64,000 nt of DNA from Chryseobacterium sp. MEBOG06 (GCF_021869765.1 NZ_CP084580.1:4526001-4590000), one strand, 5' to 3'; shown: positions 34,887 to 43,940, numbered from the stretch's first letter. Notes: generated from the letters alone by a model not told the origin. A program made the numbers and translations.

Positions 34887-37800
34887 TTAAATCGGCTGTG
34901 ATTTTTTGGTTCTGTTGAAAATCCAGAAAATAATAGGGAAAATAAGCAGTGTAAGTATCGTTGCTGTTATAAGTCCTCCAATAATTACAATTGCCAAAGG
35001 CTTTTGAGATTCTGAACCAATTCCTGTAGACAAAGCTGCCGGCATAAGCCCAATGGATGCCATAAGCGCAGTCATGATAACGGGTCTTGTTCTGGATTTC
35101 ACTCCACTTAATATGGCCGTATCTATATCCATCCCATCTTTAACATTCTGATGGAATTCGGTAATAAGGATAACTCCATTCTGAATACATATCCCCAAAA
35201 GGGCAATCATTCCTACTCCGGCGGAAATACCAAAGTTGATTCCCGTAACATGCAGGGCGATAATTCCCCCAATCAATGCAAAAGGGACATTGGCAAGGAC
35301 GAGCAGTGAATCTTTGATGTTTCCAAACAGAATAAACAACAGGAAGAAGATCATCAGTATACTCACAGGGACTACCTGCGCCAATCTGTGTGAAGCACGC
35401 TGCTGGTTTTCAAACTGCCCTGTCCATCCTACAGAATAGCCATCCGGAAGGTCAATTGTTTCCACTTTTTTCTGTGCATCGGCAATAGTGCCTCCCAAAT
35501 CACGATCACGGATTGAGAATTTAACCCCTATATATCTTTTAATATTGTCTCTGTATATAAATGCTGCTCCATTGTCTTTAACAATATTACTGATCTCTTT
35601 TAATGGAATTTTGGCACCATCCTGTGTCGGAACCATTAATGAGGCTATGTCATTTTCATCGGTTCTGTATTCCTGGGAATAACGAAGACGGATTGGGAAT
35701 TTTCTTTCACCATCAAACATTTCTGAAGCAGTTTTCCCTCCGAAAGCCATTTCCAGTACTGCCTGAGCGTCTGCCGGCATTACCCCATAAGCAGCCATTT
35801 TATCGCGGTCTAGTACTACACTTACTTCCGGCTGCCCAATATTTTTAATGATCCCCGGGTCTTTTACTCCGTCTACATCTTTGATCTTTAATAAGACTTC
35901 ATTAGCCAGTTTATCAAGAGTTTCCAAATTATCGCCATAAATCTTGATCCCGTTTTCTGCTTTGAAACCGGCTACGGCTTCTGCCACGTTATCAGAAATA
36001 GGCTGGGAATAGTTGAAAGTAATCCCCTGATAACTTCTCAGTTTTTTATCAATTTCATTGATCAGTTCATCATAGGTGATCTTACGTTTCCATTCTTCTC
36101 TGGGTTTAAGGTTTACAGCAAACTGTACGAATCCAAATCCGTTCGGGTCAGTACCGTCATTACTTCTTCCTGTCTGTGCAAGAACATCGGTAACTTCCGA
36201 GAAACTCATAATATCCTTTTTCAAAAGATCTGCTGTCTTGAGAGACTCTTTTAAGGATGAACTCATCGGCATTTCTGCTGTAATCCAAAGAGAACCTTCA
36301 TTCAGCTGCGGAAGGAATTCAGTTCCCAGGAATTTACCAGAAAATAAAGTAACTACAAGGAAAGAGATCGCAACGATCATACTCGTCTTTTTATGCTTAA
36401 ATGTCATATTAAAGCCTTTCAGCACGATCCTATCCCAAAAATTCACAAATGGGTTGTTTTTTTCTCTTACATTTTTATTTAAAAGGATATGAGAAAGAAC
36501 AGGAACCAATGTCAGTGTGAAGATCAACGCTCCCATTAGTGCAAATCCCAGGGTAAAAGCCAGGGGAGAAAACATTTTCCCTTCTACTTTCTGGAATGAG
36601 AAAATAGGAATCAGAGAGGTGATGATAATTAATTTTGAAAAGAAGATGGCTTTTCCCAAACCGGTTCCGGTCTGCTTGATCCAGCCTCCTTTTGCGAGTT
36701 TATTAAATTTCTCCATCCCATAACGCTTGGCTTTATGGTCCAGCATTACAAAGAGTCCTTCCACCATGACGACGGCCCCATCGATGATAATACCAAAGTC
36801 TACCGCTCCTAATGAAAGCAGGTTCGCACTCATTCCTGCCAGTTTTAAACATAAAAATGCAAAAAGCAGGGATAAAGGAATGATGATGGAAACAATCAGA
36901 GTGGTTCTCCAATCAGCCATAAAGATTAAAACGATTACCGTTACCAGTACAATACCTTCAATCAGGTTATGCATTACAGTATGCGTTGTAAAGTCCATCA
37001 GGTTATCTCTGTCATAGAAAGTAACCATTTTTACGTCTTTAGGGAGTATTTTTTCGTTCAGTTCTTTAATTTTAGCTTTTACGCCTATAAGAACCTCTCT
37101 CGGATTCTCTCCTTTTCTCATTACAACGATTCCTTCTACGGTATCGTCATGATTATTTAGTGCTGCCTGTCCCACTCTAGGCATAGAGCTTTCGTGAACT
37201 TCAGCTACATTTTTTACCAGTACCGGGTTTCCGCTATCATTTTGAATGGTAATATTTCCAATATCTGCCACAGATTTCACCAAACCAATTCCTCTTACCA
37301 CATAAGCCTGTCCATTTTTTTCAATGACATCACCACCTACATTCAGGTTACTCTTTGTAACGGCATCATATACCTGAAGCGGAGTCAGGTTATATTTATC
37401 CAATGCTCTCGGATCGATACTAAGTTCAAATACTTTGTCCTGTCCTCCAAATACGTTGATATCTGCTACTCCGGGTACACCTCTTAAGGCACGGTCAATG
37501 ACCCAGTTTTGTAAAGTAAGGAGTGCTCTGGAGTCTTTTGTTTTACTTTCCAGTGTATATCTGAAAATTTCTCCGGTTGGCCCGTAGGGTGGCTGTACTT
37601 CGGGATCTACCTCATCAGGAAGGCTAATGGTTCTTAATTGGTTATTGACCTGATTTCTGGCAAAAGTATCGTCCACCCCGTCGTCAAACAGAATTTTAAC
37701 AATGGAAAGACCAAACATAGTGGTACTTCTCACACTTGTTTTCTTCTGAACCGGGCTCATCGCCAATTCAATAGGTGTAGTGACAAAACGTTCTACTTCT

Positions 37801-37985
37801 TCTGCACTACGTCCATTCCACTGGGTGATGATTACAATCTGGGTATTGGTTACATCCGGGAAAGCTTCAATAGGCATGTTTTTGAAACTTATAAACCCGG
37901 AGATTGCTAAAATAGCCACCCAGATAAAAGTAAATGCTTTATTTTTTAATGAAAAAGCGATTATATTTTTTATGAATTTATTCAT
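34887..37985 (-). CDS. czcA: Heavy-metal efflux RND transporter, CzcA type
   Basis: This is a 1032-residue inner-membrane RND pump with the usual twelve-helix, two-large-loop layout. The proton-relay helix reads GAVDFGIIIDGAVVMVE, the D-F-G-x-x-x-D signature of the Zn/Co/Cd class; Cu/Ag pumps of the CusA type lack this DFG. The N-terminal IEAFPDVTNTQIVIIT segment is also typical. It exports metal from the periplasm through the adaptor and TolC-like channel encoded upstream. It is 125 bases from the adaptor gene, the last gene of the operon. Metal specificity is inferred from the motif. Confidence 0.92.
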   Translation of the reverse strand: MNKFIKNIIAFSLKNKAFTFIWVAILAISGFISFKNMPIEAFPDVTNTQIVIITQWNGRSAEEVERFVTTPIELAMSPVQKKTSVRSTTMFGLSIVKILFDDGVDDTFARNQVNNQLRTISLPDEVDPEVQPPYGPTGEIFRYTLESKTKDSRALLTLQNWVIDRALRGVPGVADINVFGGQDKVFELSIDPRALDKYNLTPLQVYDAVTKSNLNVGGDVIEKNGQAYVVRGIGLVKSVADIGNITIQNDSGNPVLVKNVAEVHESSMPRVGQAALNNHDDTVEGIVVMRKGENPREVLIGVKAKIKELNEKILPKDVKMVTFYDRDNLMDFTTHTVMHNLIEGIVLVTVIVLIFMADWRTTLIVSIIIPLSLLFAFLCLKLAGMSANLLSLGAVDFGIIIDGAVVMVEGLFVMLDHKAKRYGMEKFNKLAKGGWIKQTGTGLGKAIFFSKLIIITSLIPIFSFQKVEGKMFSPLAFTLGFALMGALIFTLTLVPVLSHILLNKNVREKNNPFVNFWDRIVLKGFNMTFKHKKTSMIVAISFLVVTLFSGKFLGTEFLPQLNEGSLWITAEMPMSSSLKESLKTADLLKKDIMSFSEVTDVLAQTGRSNDGTDPNGFGFVQFAVNLKPREEWKRKITYDELINEIDKKLRSYQGITFNYSQPISDNVAEAVAGFKAENGIKIYGDNLETLDKLANEVLLKIKDVDGVKDPGIIKNIGQPEVSVVLDRDKMAAYGVMPADAQAVLEMAFGGKTASEMFDGERKFPIRLRYSQEYRTDENDIASLMVPTQDGAKIPLKEISNIVKDNGAAFIYRDNIKRYIGVKFSIRDRDLGGTIADAQKKVETIDLPDGYSVGWTGQFENQQRASHRLAQVVPVSILMIFFLLFILFGNIKDSLLVLANVPFALIGGIIALHVTGINFGISAGVGMIALLGICIQNGVILITEFHQNVKDGMDIDTAILSGVKSRTRPVIMTALMASIGLMPAALSTGIGSESQKPLAIVIIGGLITATILTLLIFPIIFWIFNRTKKSQPI

Positions 37986-38110
37986 GATAGATAAATTGAT
38001 GACCTAAAAAAGCCGTTGAAAGGAATTATTTTAAAACCTCTAAAATTTAACCTTTAAGATGATGAAAGAATTCCTGAGTACTTAAAAACATTCTTAATGG
38101 TTAACGGTCG

Positions 38111-39196
38111 CTAGCTGTTTAAAGAACGGTATATTAAAAGCTGGTTATTGGTAATCACTTCTTCACCTTCTTTCAGACCATCTGCAATATAAGTAACATC
38201 TCCTACCTGCTTCAGTACTTTGATTTCTCTAATTTTCACATCAGTCCTTGATTTGAAAATGATGACAAAACTTTTGTTATCATCAAAAATCACCGATTTT
38301 GATGGGACAGTCAGCATCGTGCTACTTTCTGAACTTGAAACTTTTATGGTTGCTTTACTATCCGGGATCAATAATCCGTTGGCATTATCAAGGACTACTC
38401 TAGCCTGCATTGCGTTAGTCTGAGGATCAATGATTTTAAATATTTTATCAATTTTCCCGTCAAAAAATTTATCCGGATAAGAAAGAGTCGAAACCTGAGC
38501 TTTCATTCCAAGGCTGATCTTGTCAATATCTGATTCATTAACGTTCATGATTGCCCAAACATTGGTCATATTGGCAACGTCAAAGATATTATCACTTCTG
38601 TCGCTTCTCAGCTGCATATCTTTGTTGATGCTTTTCTGAACGATATAACCATTAATAGGCGCAACAACACTGTAAATATTTCCTCTATTCACGTTATAAA
38701 CGGTACTTACTGCTGTAGCTCTCTGCAATTGATCTTCTGCTTTCTGAAGCTGACTTTTTGCTTCCAGAACATCTCTTTCTGTATTCAGCTTTCCTTCATA
38801 TAGTTCTTTAGAAACACGAAGGTTATTCTTGGCTACTACCAAATCTGTTTTTGCATCACTCACATCTTTTTGGATTTCTGCCAGTTCTGTACTTCTGATG
38901 GTAGCCAGCACCTGTCCTTTTTTCACATAATCACCAAGCTCCACATTTACACTCATCACATTTCCTCCAACAAGTGGGTAAACGTCAATATAACTATTTT
39001 TATCAGCAGAAATTTTTCCGTAAAAGCTGTATTCATCTTCTATATTCTTTTTTTCAACTTTTGCCAGAGAAATAGAACTCAGCATCGTATTGCTCAGTTC
39101 AAAGCCTTTTTTGGCCTGATTGGTTTTTTCTGCCTCTTTTTTTGAACAGGCCATTAAAGATAAGACCATCAATACGGGAATAATATATGTTTTCAT
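38111..39196 (-). CDS. czcB: Efflux RND periplasmic adaptor lipoprotein, CzcB type
   Basis: This 361-residue membrane-fusion protein has a lipobox (VLSLMAC then SKKEAE), a lipoyl-like half (YPLVGGNVMSVNVELGDYVKKG), an alpha-hairpin region (about 110-165) and the second lipoyl half (VVAPINGYIVQKSI). A beta-barrel domain follows. It bridges the CzcA-type pump and the outer-membrane channel. It is 4 bases from the TolC-like gene. No N-terminal His-rich metal chaperone segment is seen. Confidence 0.91.
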   Translation of the reverse strand: MKTYIIPVLMVLSLMACSKKEAEKTNQAKKGFELSNTMLSSISLAKVEKKNIEDEYSFYGKISADKNSYIDVYPLVGGNVMSVNVELGDYVKKGQVLATIRSTELAEIQKDVSDAKTDLVVAKNNLRVSKELYEGKLNTERDVLEAKSQLQKAEDQLQRATAVSTVYNVNRGNIYSVVAPINGYIVQKSINKDMQLRSDRSDNIFDVANMTNVWAIMNVNESDIDKISLGMKAQVSTLSYPDKFFDGKIDKIFKIIDPQTNAMQARVVLDNANGLLIPDSKATIKVSSSESSTMLTVPSKSVIFDDNKSFVIIFKSRTDVKIREIKVLKQVGDVTYIADGLKEGEEVITNNQLLIYRSLNS

Positions 39197-39200
39197 CGTT

Positions 39201-40442
39201 TTAATAGAAGATTTTCGTTTGTACTAGTTGATTAAGTTGTTCAGCAGACTGCATGATCTCATTTTTCATATCATAGATCTGAAGAGCGGTTTCTCTGTAA
39301 CTGTCCATAAAGTCAGTAAATTCAATCAGGTTGACATTTCCTTTTCTGAAGTTGGTCAGCATTCCGTTATAAACCAGTTCCATATTTTGCAGATCTGTAG
39401 TTTTGATATCCACCAGCTGATCATATTGTGCTCTCCATGTTTTATAAGCAGATTGAACTTTCGTTTCAAGGGTTAGCTTTTGAAAGTCTGCATTTTTTTG
39501 ATTTTGTTTGATCGCATAGTTGGCTTTTTCAACATTTCCCTGGTTGATTCTCCATAAAGGCAGAGGAATACCCAGGGTCAAATTGGCTTCATTATTAAAT
39601 GTACCGCCTGCCTGATCCCATGCAGCTCCCACATTCAGGTCGGGAACGTTCAATGATTTTTGCCATTGAGCATACAGCTTACTATTGTCTATCAGCTTTA
39701 AATTGTATCGGTAATCTGCATTGTTTTCCAAAGCTTTAGTTTTCAGTTCATCCTCACTGCCGAAAGGTTGGGCGGCCAAAGATTCCTTAGCTTCGGTTTC
39801 TGACATTTGAGGATCTATATCTTCTGAAATACCTGTTAAGACCTTTAAGTTCTGTTCAAAGTCCAGAATATTTTTATTAATCTCCAGTTTATCATGGTTT
39901 AACTGAATTACAAGACTCTGTAATCTCACCGCGTCTTTAAGAGATACATTTCCTTTCGCGGATTGTACACGGTAAGCACTTAAAAGATCATTCATATAGA
40001 CGAGCTGCTTATTGGTATTTTCCAATTTCAGTTTCTCATAATAAAGATTGAAGTATGCAGAGCGGAGCTGTGATCTTAAATCTACAAGCAGCTGCGTGAA
40101 CTGAAGCTGTGCCAGTTCTTTATTGGATTTGGCAAAGGCAATTTCATTTTTCTTCTTGCCTCCCATGTAAATAAGCTGAGTAATTCCCGCTCCTTTTGAA
40201 TGTCCAATATCAAAAAACTTTTTACCTTCAGGATTGTAGGCATTGAACTGCCCGCTCAGTTGTGGCAACTCCCAGATTTTAGCCTGCAGAATATCTGCAT
40301 CAGCCATATTGATGTTGTATTGTTCGGCGAGCAGCTGGAGGTTGTTCTTCTGAAATGCTTCTTCACATTCCACAAGAGACATTTGCTGTTGTGCTGCCAT
40401 GAATGAGGAAACGGCTAGGCACACCACTGCAATTCTGTTCAT
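39201..40442 (-). CDS. czcC: TolC family outer-membrane efflux channel, CzcC type
   Basis: This 413-residue protein has a signal peptide (MNRIAVVCLAVSSFMAAQ) and two outer-membrane-efflux-protein repeats with long coiled helices (KLENTNKQLVYMNDLLSAYR in the first, LQNMELVYNGMLTNFRKGNV in the second). It forms the outer-membrane duct of the tripartite pump. It is the first gene of the czcCBA-type operon. The 219 bases upstream hold a 17-bp perfect inverted repeat that could be the terminator of the sensor gene. Confidence 0.91.
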   Translation of the reverse strand: MNRIAVVCLAVSSFMAAQQQMSLVECEEAFQKNNLQLLAEQYNINMADADILQAKIWELPQLSGQFNAYNPEGKKFFDIGHSKGAGITQLIYMGGKKKNEIAFAKSNKELAQLQFTQLLVDLRSQLRSAYFNLYYEKLKLENTNKQLVYMNDLLSAYRVQSAKGNVSLKDAVRLQSLVIQLNHDKLEINKNILDFEQNLKVLTGISEDIDPQMSETEAKESLAAQPFGSEDELKTKALENNADYRYNLKLIDNSKLYAQWQKSLNVPDLNVGAAWDQAGGTFNNEANLTLGIPLPLWRINQGNVEKANYAIKQNQKNADFQKLTLETKVQSAYKTWRAQYDQLVDIKTTDLQNMELVYNGMLTNFRKGNVNLIEFTDFMDSYRETALQIYDMKNEIMQSAEQLNQLVQTKIFY

Positions 40443-40578
40443 TATTTTTCTTTTTAAATTACAAAATTGCTTTGATGCGATTAAAAGAAACTTAAATGAG
40501 CCTTAAAAAAATATTAAAATGTCCTTAAATAGGCCGTTTCAACAAATGTTTACAAGAAAATATTATGAAAATTATTCT

Positions 40579-40615
40579 CTCTTGCTTGAATTTTAGATTA
40601 AAATTCAAGCAAGAG
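40579..40615. repeat. 17-bp perfect inverted repeat between sensor kinase and czcC
   Basis: Arms 40579-40595 and 40599-40615 with a three-base loop (GAT). It may end the regulator transcript or be a regulator-binding hairpin; the flanking T-run is weak. Confidence 0.6.
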
Positions 40616-40661
40616 TTTAACAAAAATTATGATTAATTCGCTGAAACTTGGGTATTGAAAT

Positions 40662-42026
40662 TTATTTTTTAAAAGTAAGGGTAAACTGATTCATGAAGTC
40701 GCCTGGTGAAGAATAAATAATTTCTGCGTCGTGATATTCAAGAATTCTCTTAACAATTCTAAGCCCAAGCCCGGATCCTGAGATATTCTGAGAATTATTT
40801 CCTCTGGTGAAGGCTTCAAATAATTTGGTTTGTTCTTCTTCGGAAATCGTATCTCCATGGGAAATGACCTCTACGGAAAGATGTTCGTTGGTTTCTGCAA
40901 TCAGAACCTTTACCTCAGTATCATCAGAATAGACAGCTGCATTTTTAAACAAATTAATAAAAACAATAACCAACAGTGATTGAATTCCTTTTATTGTCAA
41001 AAAGGCGTTTTCGGAAATATCTTCCCTGATTAAAAAATCAAGTTTAAGATCAGGATAACTTTTTTCTACTCCTTCAAAGGCCTCAAAAATCACTTCATCA
41101 ATCCTCACTTCTTCATAAATAGTCTGAATATTTTCTTTATCAAACTTTGTAAGCAGTAATAATGAATTGGTTAAATCAGACAGCTGGTATACATCCCGCT
41201 GAATCTGCTGTAATGAAGACAGAGTTTTAGGAGAGTGTTCTTCAAATTTAATAAGATTTTCCAGTTGAAAAGCCATTCTTGTAATAGGAGTCCTGATCTC
41301 ATGGGAAGCACTTGCTGTAAAATCTTTTTGCGACTGGAATACATCATCCAGCCTTCCGATCATTGTATTAAAAGATTTTGCAAGCACACTGATCTCATCA
41401 TTTGACTGCTGAACCGGAATCTGTGTGGTAAGTTTATGAGCCGTAACTTCCGAAATTTCCTTATTAAGGTCCTCTAAAGGCCGGAGAAATTTTTCTACAA
41501 AATAATAACTGAAAAATCCAATAAGAAGCGTACTCATTGCATAAGCCGCAATCAAAAGATATTTCAGATATCCCAACTTTGATTTTCCATTGGTATCAAA
41601 TGCACTGGTAAGAATGTAATAGTTCTCACCATTAATATTTCGGAGTGCCGCATAAATCTCCGGAACGGTCTTCTCAGTATAAATAATTTTTTTCCTATCC
41701 AGCTCTTTTAGCATAGCACTATCCCAGGTAACATTTCTATCTTTGATTGTACTATAGATAAGCTCTTTCTTTTCGTTGAAAATTAAAATTTTCTCGTTCA
41801 AAAGAATATTATCTGAATTTTCATTAAAAAAAACAGGCGCTTCTTCCTCAAAATCTTTAGACTTTGATATAAAATGAGTGGTAAATTCTAACCTCTGCCT
41901 GAACCTTTCCTTAAATTCATCCCTTCTAAAATCATTAAAAGATAAATAGATCACCGCCATCACCATTCCAAAAAGCAATGAAAAGGCGATACTGATCGTT
42001 AAAGCTATCTTTCTTTTTAAAGACAT
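40662..42026 (-). CDS. Sensor histidine kinase of the metal-efflux system
   Basis: This 454-residue kinase has a membrane helix at about 9-30, a periplasmic sensor part of about 120 residues, a second helix at about 153-177 and HAMP. The phosphoacceptor is H242 (SASHEIRTPITRM). The ATP-binding domain has the N box LFKNAAVYS and G box GSGLGLRIVKR. It is directly after the response regulator with no gap, and both precede czcCBA on the same strand. It probably senses periplasmic metal and controls the pump, as CzcS/CusS do. Confidence 0.9.
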   Translation of the reverse strand: MSLKRKIALTISIAFSLLFGMVMAVIYLSFNDFRRDEFKERFRQRLEFTTHFISKSKDFEEEAPVFFNENSDNILLNEKILIFNEKKELIYSTIKDRNVTWDSAMLKELDRKKIIYTEKTVPEIYAALRNINGENYYILTSAFDTNGKSKLGYLKYLLIAAYAMSTLLIGFFSYYFVEKFLRPLEDLNKEISEVTAHKLTTQIPVQQSNDEISVLAKSFNTMIGRLDDVFQSQKDFTASASHEIRTPITRMAFQLENLIKFEEHSPKTLSSLQQIQRDVYQLSDLTNSLLLLTKFDKENIQTIYEEVRIDEVIFEAFEGVEKSYPDLKLDFLIREDISENAFLTIKGIQSLLVIVFINLFKNAAVYSDDTEVKVLIAETNEHLSVEVISHGDTISEEEQTKLFEAFTRGNNSQNISGSGLGLRIVKRILEYHDAEIIYSSPGDFMNQFTLTFKK

Positions 42027-42710
42027 TTATAATGGACTTAAGTAATATCCGAAGCCGGAGCGGGTGTGAATCAGTTTTATTTTAAAATCTTTATCAATTT
42101 TCTTCCTTAAGAAATTGATATAAACTTCTACCGTATTCGTATTCGTATTAAAGTTATGCTCCCAAACGTGTTCTGTAATCTGCTGTTTAGATACGGTCCT
42201 CCCCTGCGCTTCCGCAAGATAAACCAATAGCTGAAACTCTTTTAACGTAAGAGTTATCTCATTTCCTCCACGATACACCTTCTGCTCTGTTTTATTGATA
42301 ATAAGATCATCAACCCTCAGAATATCCTGATCTGCGGCATCTGAAGGAGCTTTCCTTCTCAGCAGTGAATTCATTCTTAACAGCAGCTCTTCAAACTGAA
42401 AAGGTTTTACAAGATAATCGTCAGCTAGACGCGTAAAGGCATCTTTTTTATCTGAAATATCTCCATAGGCCGAAATAATAATGATCGGGGTATTTTTATC
42501 AAAAGAACGAATCGTCTGGCATACATCCAGCCCGTTTATTTTCGGAACGTTGATATCGAGCAGATACAGATCGTATGTATTATTTTTAATCTGACGAAGA
42601 AATGTTTCTCCATCATATATTTTATCACAGTTGAAATTATTGGATTCTAAAAATCGGCAAAGTTCAGCAGAAAGAATGAGGTCGTCTTCTAATAAAAGAA
42701 TATTCATCAA
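42027..42710 (-). CDS. OmpR-family response regulator
   Basis: This 227-residue protein has a receiver domain (acidic pair D9/D10, phosphoacceptor D52 in YLLDINVPKING, conserved Lys in YLVKPFQFEEL) and a C-terminal winged helix (LTLKEFQLLVYLAEAQGRTV and TNTNTVEVYINFLRKKID). It is the first gene of the regulator pair and is followed at once by its kinase. The likely target is the czcCBA promoter; no direct repeat operator was recognised. Confidence 0.92.
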   Translation of the reverse strand: MMNILLLEDDLILSAELCRFLESNNFNCDKIYDGETFLRQIKNNTYDLYLLDINVPKINGLDVCQTIRSFDKNTPIIIISAYGDISDKKDAFTRLADDYLVKPFQFEELLLRMNSLLRRKAPSDAADQDILRVDDLIINKTEQKVYRGGNEITLTLKEFQLLVYLAEAQGRTVSKQQITEHVWEHNFNTNTNTVEVYINFLRKKIDKDFKIKLIHTRSGFGYYLSPL

Positions 42711-42990
42711 AAATTATTTTATACGAATTTAACGAAAATTTTTAGGATTACGATTTTAAAAAGTATTGAAACAAAATTGAAAGACTATTTCTTTTAATTT
42801 TTTAACATAAAATACAAACACGTGTTTCACATATTTTGTGGATCTTATCCGTTAGCAGGAACACAAAACATACGGATATGAAATAATGCAAGGCGAAACA
42901 ACCAGATTCATTTTTTTTCTATCCAGATTTGCTAAACTTTTGACATTGCCCTCAAGCATTGCGTTTGATAGGTATTATTCGAGTAAGGAC
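42711..42990. other. Region without a supported gene upstream of the response regulator
   Basis: It should contain the promoter of the two-component genes, but no full TTTG/TAnnTTTG match was found. A 53-codon plus-strand frame at 42886-43044 runs into the tRNA gene and was not accepted. Confidence 0.4.
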
Positions 42991-43018
42991 AAAAAAATTC
43001 CCGAAGTAAATTCGGGAA
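42991..43018 (-). terminator. Terminator of the tRNA operon
   Basis: TTCCCGAA (42998-43005) and TTCGGGAA (43011-43018) pair around GTAAA; on the minus strand a T-run follows. It ends the tRNA transcript 8 bases after tRNA-Thr(GGT). Confidence 0.82.
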
Positions 43019-43025
43019 AATCGAG

Positions 43026-43097
43026 AGCCAACTACGGGACTTGAACCCGTGACCTCTTCCTTACCAAGGAAGCACTCTACCGCTGAGCTAAGTCGGC
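43026..43097 (-). tRNA. tRNA-Thr (GGT anticodon)
   Basis: Acceptor GCCGACT/AGTTGGC; anticodon stem CTTCC/GGAAG with loop TTGGTAA gives GGT, reading ACC/ACU. It is the last tRNA of the minus-strand cluster and occupies the position of thrT in the E. coli tufB operon. Confidence 0.95.
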
Positions 43098-43138
43098 ATC
43101 AAATAAAAAAATCACACTAAGTAGCATGATTCTTTTTG

Positions 43139-43211
43139 AGCGGAAGACGGGGGTCGAACCCGCGACATTCAGCTTGGAAGGCTGACGCTCTACCAACTGA
43201 GCTACTTCCGC
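43139..43211 (-). tRNA. tRNA-Gly (TCC anticodon), copy 2
   Basis: Acceptor GCGGAAG/CTTCCGC; anticodon loop CTTCCAA gives TCC, reading GGA/GGG. The tRNA is identical to copy 1 at 43563-43635. Confidence 0.95.
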
Positions 43212-43245
43212 AATTTTGTTTCCAAAATTATTGGTAAACGCTGTG

Positions 43246-43277
43246 CAAAACTAAGAATAAATCTTGAGACTTGCAAG
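43246..43277 (-). promoter_or_regulatory. Possible internal promoter before tRNA-Gly copy 2
   Basis: Minus strand CTTG (43274-43277), 20 bases, TAGTTTTG (43246-43253). The start would be about 30 bases before the tRNA. Confidence 0.45.
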
Positions 43278-43298
43278 TATTTTTTGTAATATAAAATG

Positions 43299-43379
43299 TG
43301 GGGAGAGCAGGATTCGAACCTACGAAGCCGAAGCAACTGAGTTACAGTCAGTCCCATTTAGCCACTCTGGAATCTCCCC
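43299..43379 (-). tRNA. tRNA-Tyr (GTA anticodon), copy 2
   Basis: Class II tRNA with a long variable arm; acceptor GGGGAGA/TCTCCCC; anticodon loop CTGTAAC gives GTA. Its partner copy is at 43723-43803. Confidence 0.95.
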
Positions 43380-43399
43380 AGATATTTTATATTAAAATG

Positions 43400-43473
43400 A
43401 GCCTCCAGAGGGATTCGAACCCACGACCCCGAGATTACAAATCACGTGCTCTGGCCAACTGAGCTATGGAGGC
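43400..43473 (-). tRNA. tRNA-Thr (TGT anticodon), copy 2
   Basis: Acceptor GCCTCCA/TGGAGGC; anticodon loop TTTGTAA gives TGT, reading ACA/ACG. Its partner copy is at 43821-43894. Confidence 0.95.
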
Positions 43474-43562
43474 ATTTTAATAATTAGACTGAAAGTGGTT
43501 GAGAAACTCTACTCTACACATTTCAGTGTTAAAAAAAATTACTCTAAAAGTGTAATTTTTTG

Positions 43563-43635
43563 AGCGGAAGACGGGGGTCGAACCCGCGACATTCAGCTTG
43601 GAAGGCTGACGCTCTACCAACTGAGCTACTTCCGC
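43563..43635 (-). tRNA. tRNA-Gly (TCC anticodon), copy 1
   Basis: Same acceptor and CTTCCAA anticodon loop as the copy at 43139-43211. Confidence 0.95.
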
Positions 43636-43669
43636 AATTTTGTTTCCAAAATTATTGGTAAACGCTGTG

Positions 43670-43701
43670 CAAAACTAAGAATAATTATTTAATCCTGCAA
43701 G
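43670..43701 (-). promoter_or_regulatory. Possible internal promoter before tRNA-Gly copy 1
   Basis: Minus strand CTTG (43698-43701), 20 bases, TAGTTTTG (43670-43677). It is the duplicated counterpart of the element at 43246-43277, kept although part of the spacer has diverged. Confidence 0.45.
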
Positions 43702-43722
43702 TTTTTTTTCTTAAATAAAATG

Positions 43723-43803
43723 TGGGGAGAGCAGGATTCGAACCTACGAAGCCGAAGCAACTGAGTTACAGTCAGTCCCATTTAGCCACTCTGGAATCTC
43801 CCC
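43723..43803 (-). tRNA. tRNA-Tyr (GTA anticodon), copy 1
   Basis: Same sequence and fold as the copy at 43299-43379, with anticodon loop CTGTAAC. Confidence 0.95.
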
Positions 43804-43820
43804 AGATATTTTATATAATG

Positions 43821-43894
43821 AGCCTCCAGAGGGATTCGAACCCACGACCCCGAGATTACAAATCACGTGCTCTGGCCAACTGAGCTATGGAGGC
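43821..43894 (-). tRNA. tRNA-Thr (TGT anticodon), copy 1
   Basis: First tRNA of the operon; same sequence as the copy at 43400-43473, with anticodon loop TTTGTAA. Confidence 0.95.
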
Positions 43895-43940
43895 AAATTA
43901 AAAAAGAATTCAAAAGATCACTGTTCCTTTTTTGCGATTG

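Larger units (their letters stand above)
43139..43894. repeat. Tandem duplication of the tRNA-Thr-Tyr-Gly cassette
   Basis: Two direct copies, 43139-43473 and 43563-43894, are offset by 424 bases (421 at the Thr end). All three tRNAs repeat, as do the first ~48 bases of the Gly-Tyr spacer; the rest of that spacer has diverged and the Tyr-Thr spacer differs by 3 bases. Confidence 0.92.

Noticed and set aside
42886..43044. 53-codon plus-strand frame starting MQGETTRFIFF
   Set aside because: It runs through the tRNA terminator and into tRNA-Thr on the other strand, so the frame is most likely accidental.
43026..43894. Repeated sequence resembling a CRISPR array
   Set aside because: The repeats are tRNA genes in a two-copy tandem duplication; no short regularly spaced repeats or cas genes were seen in the window.
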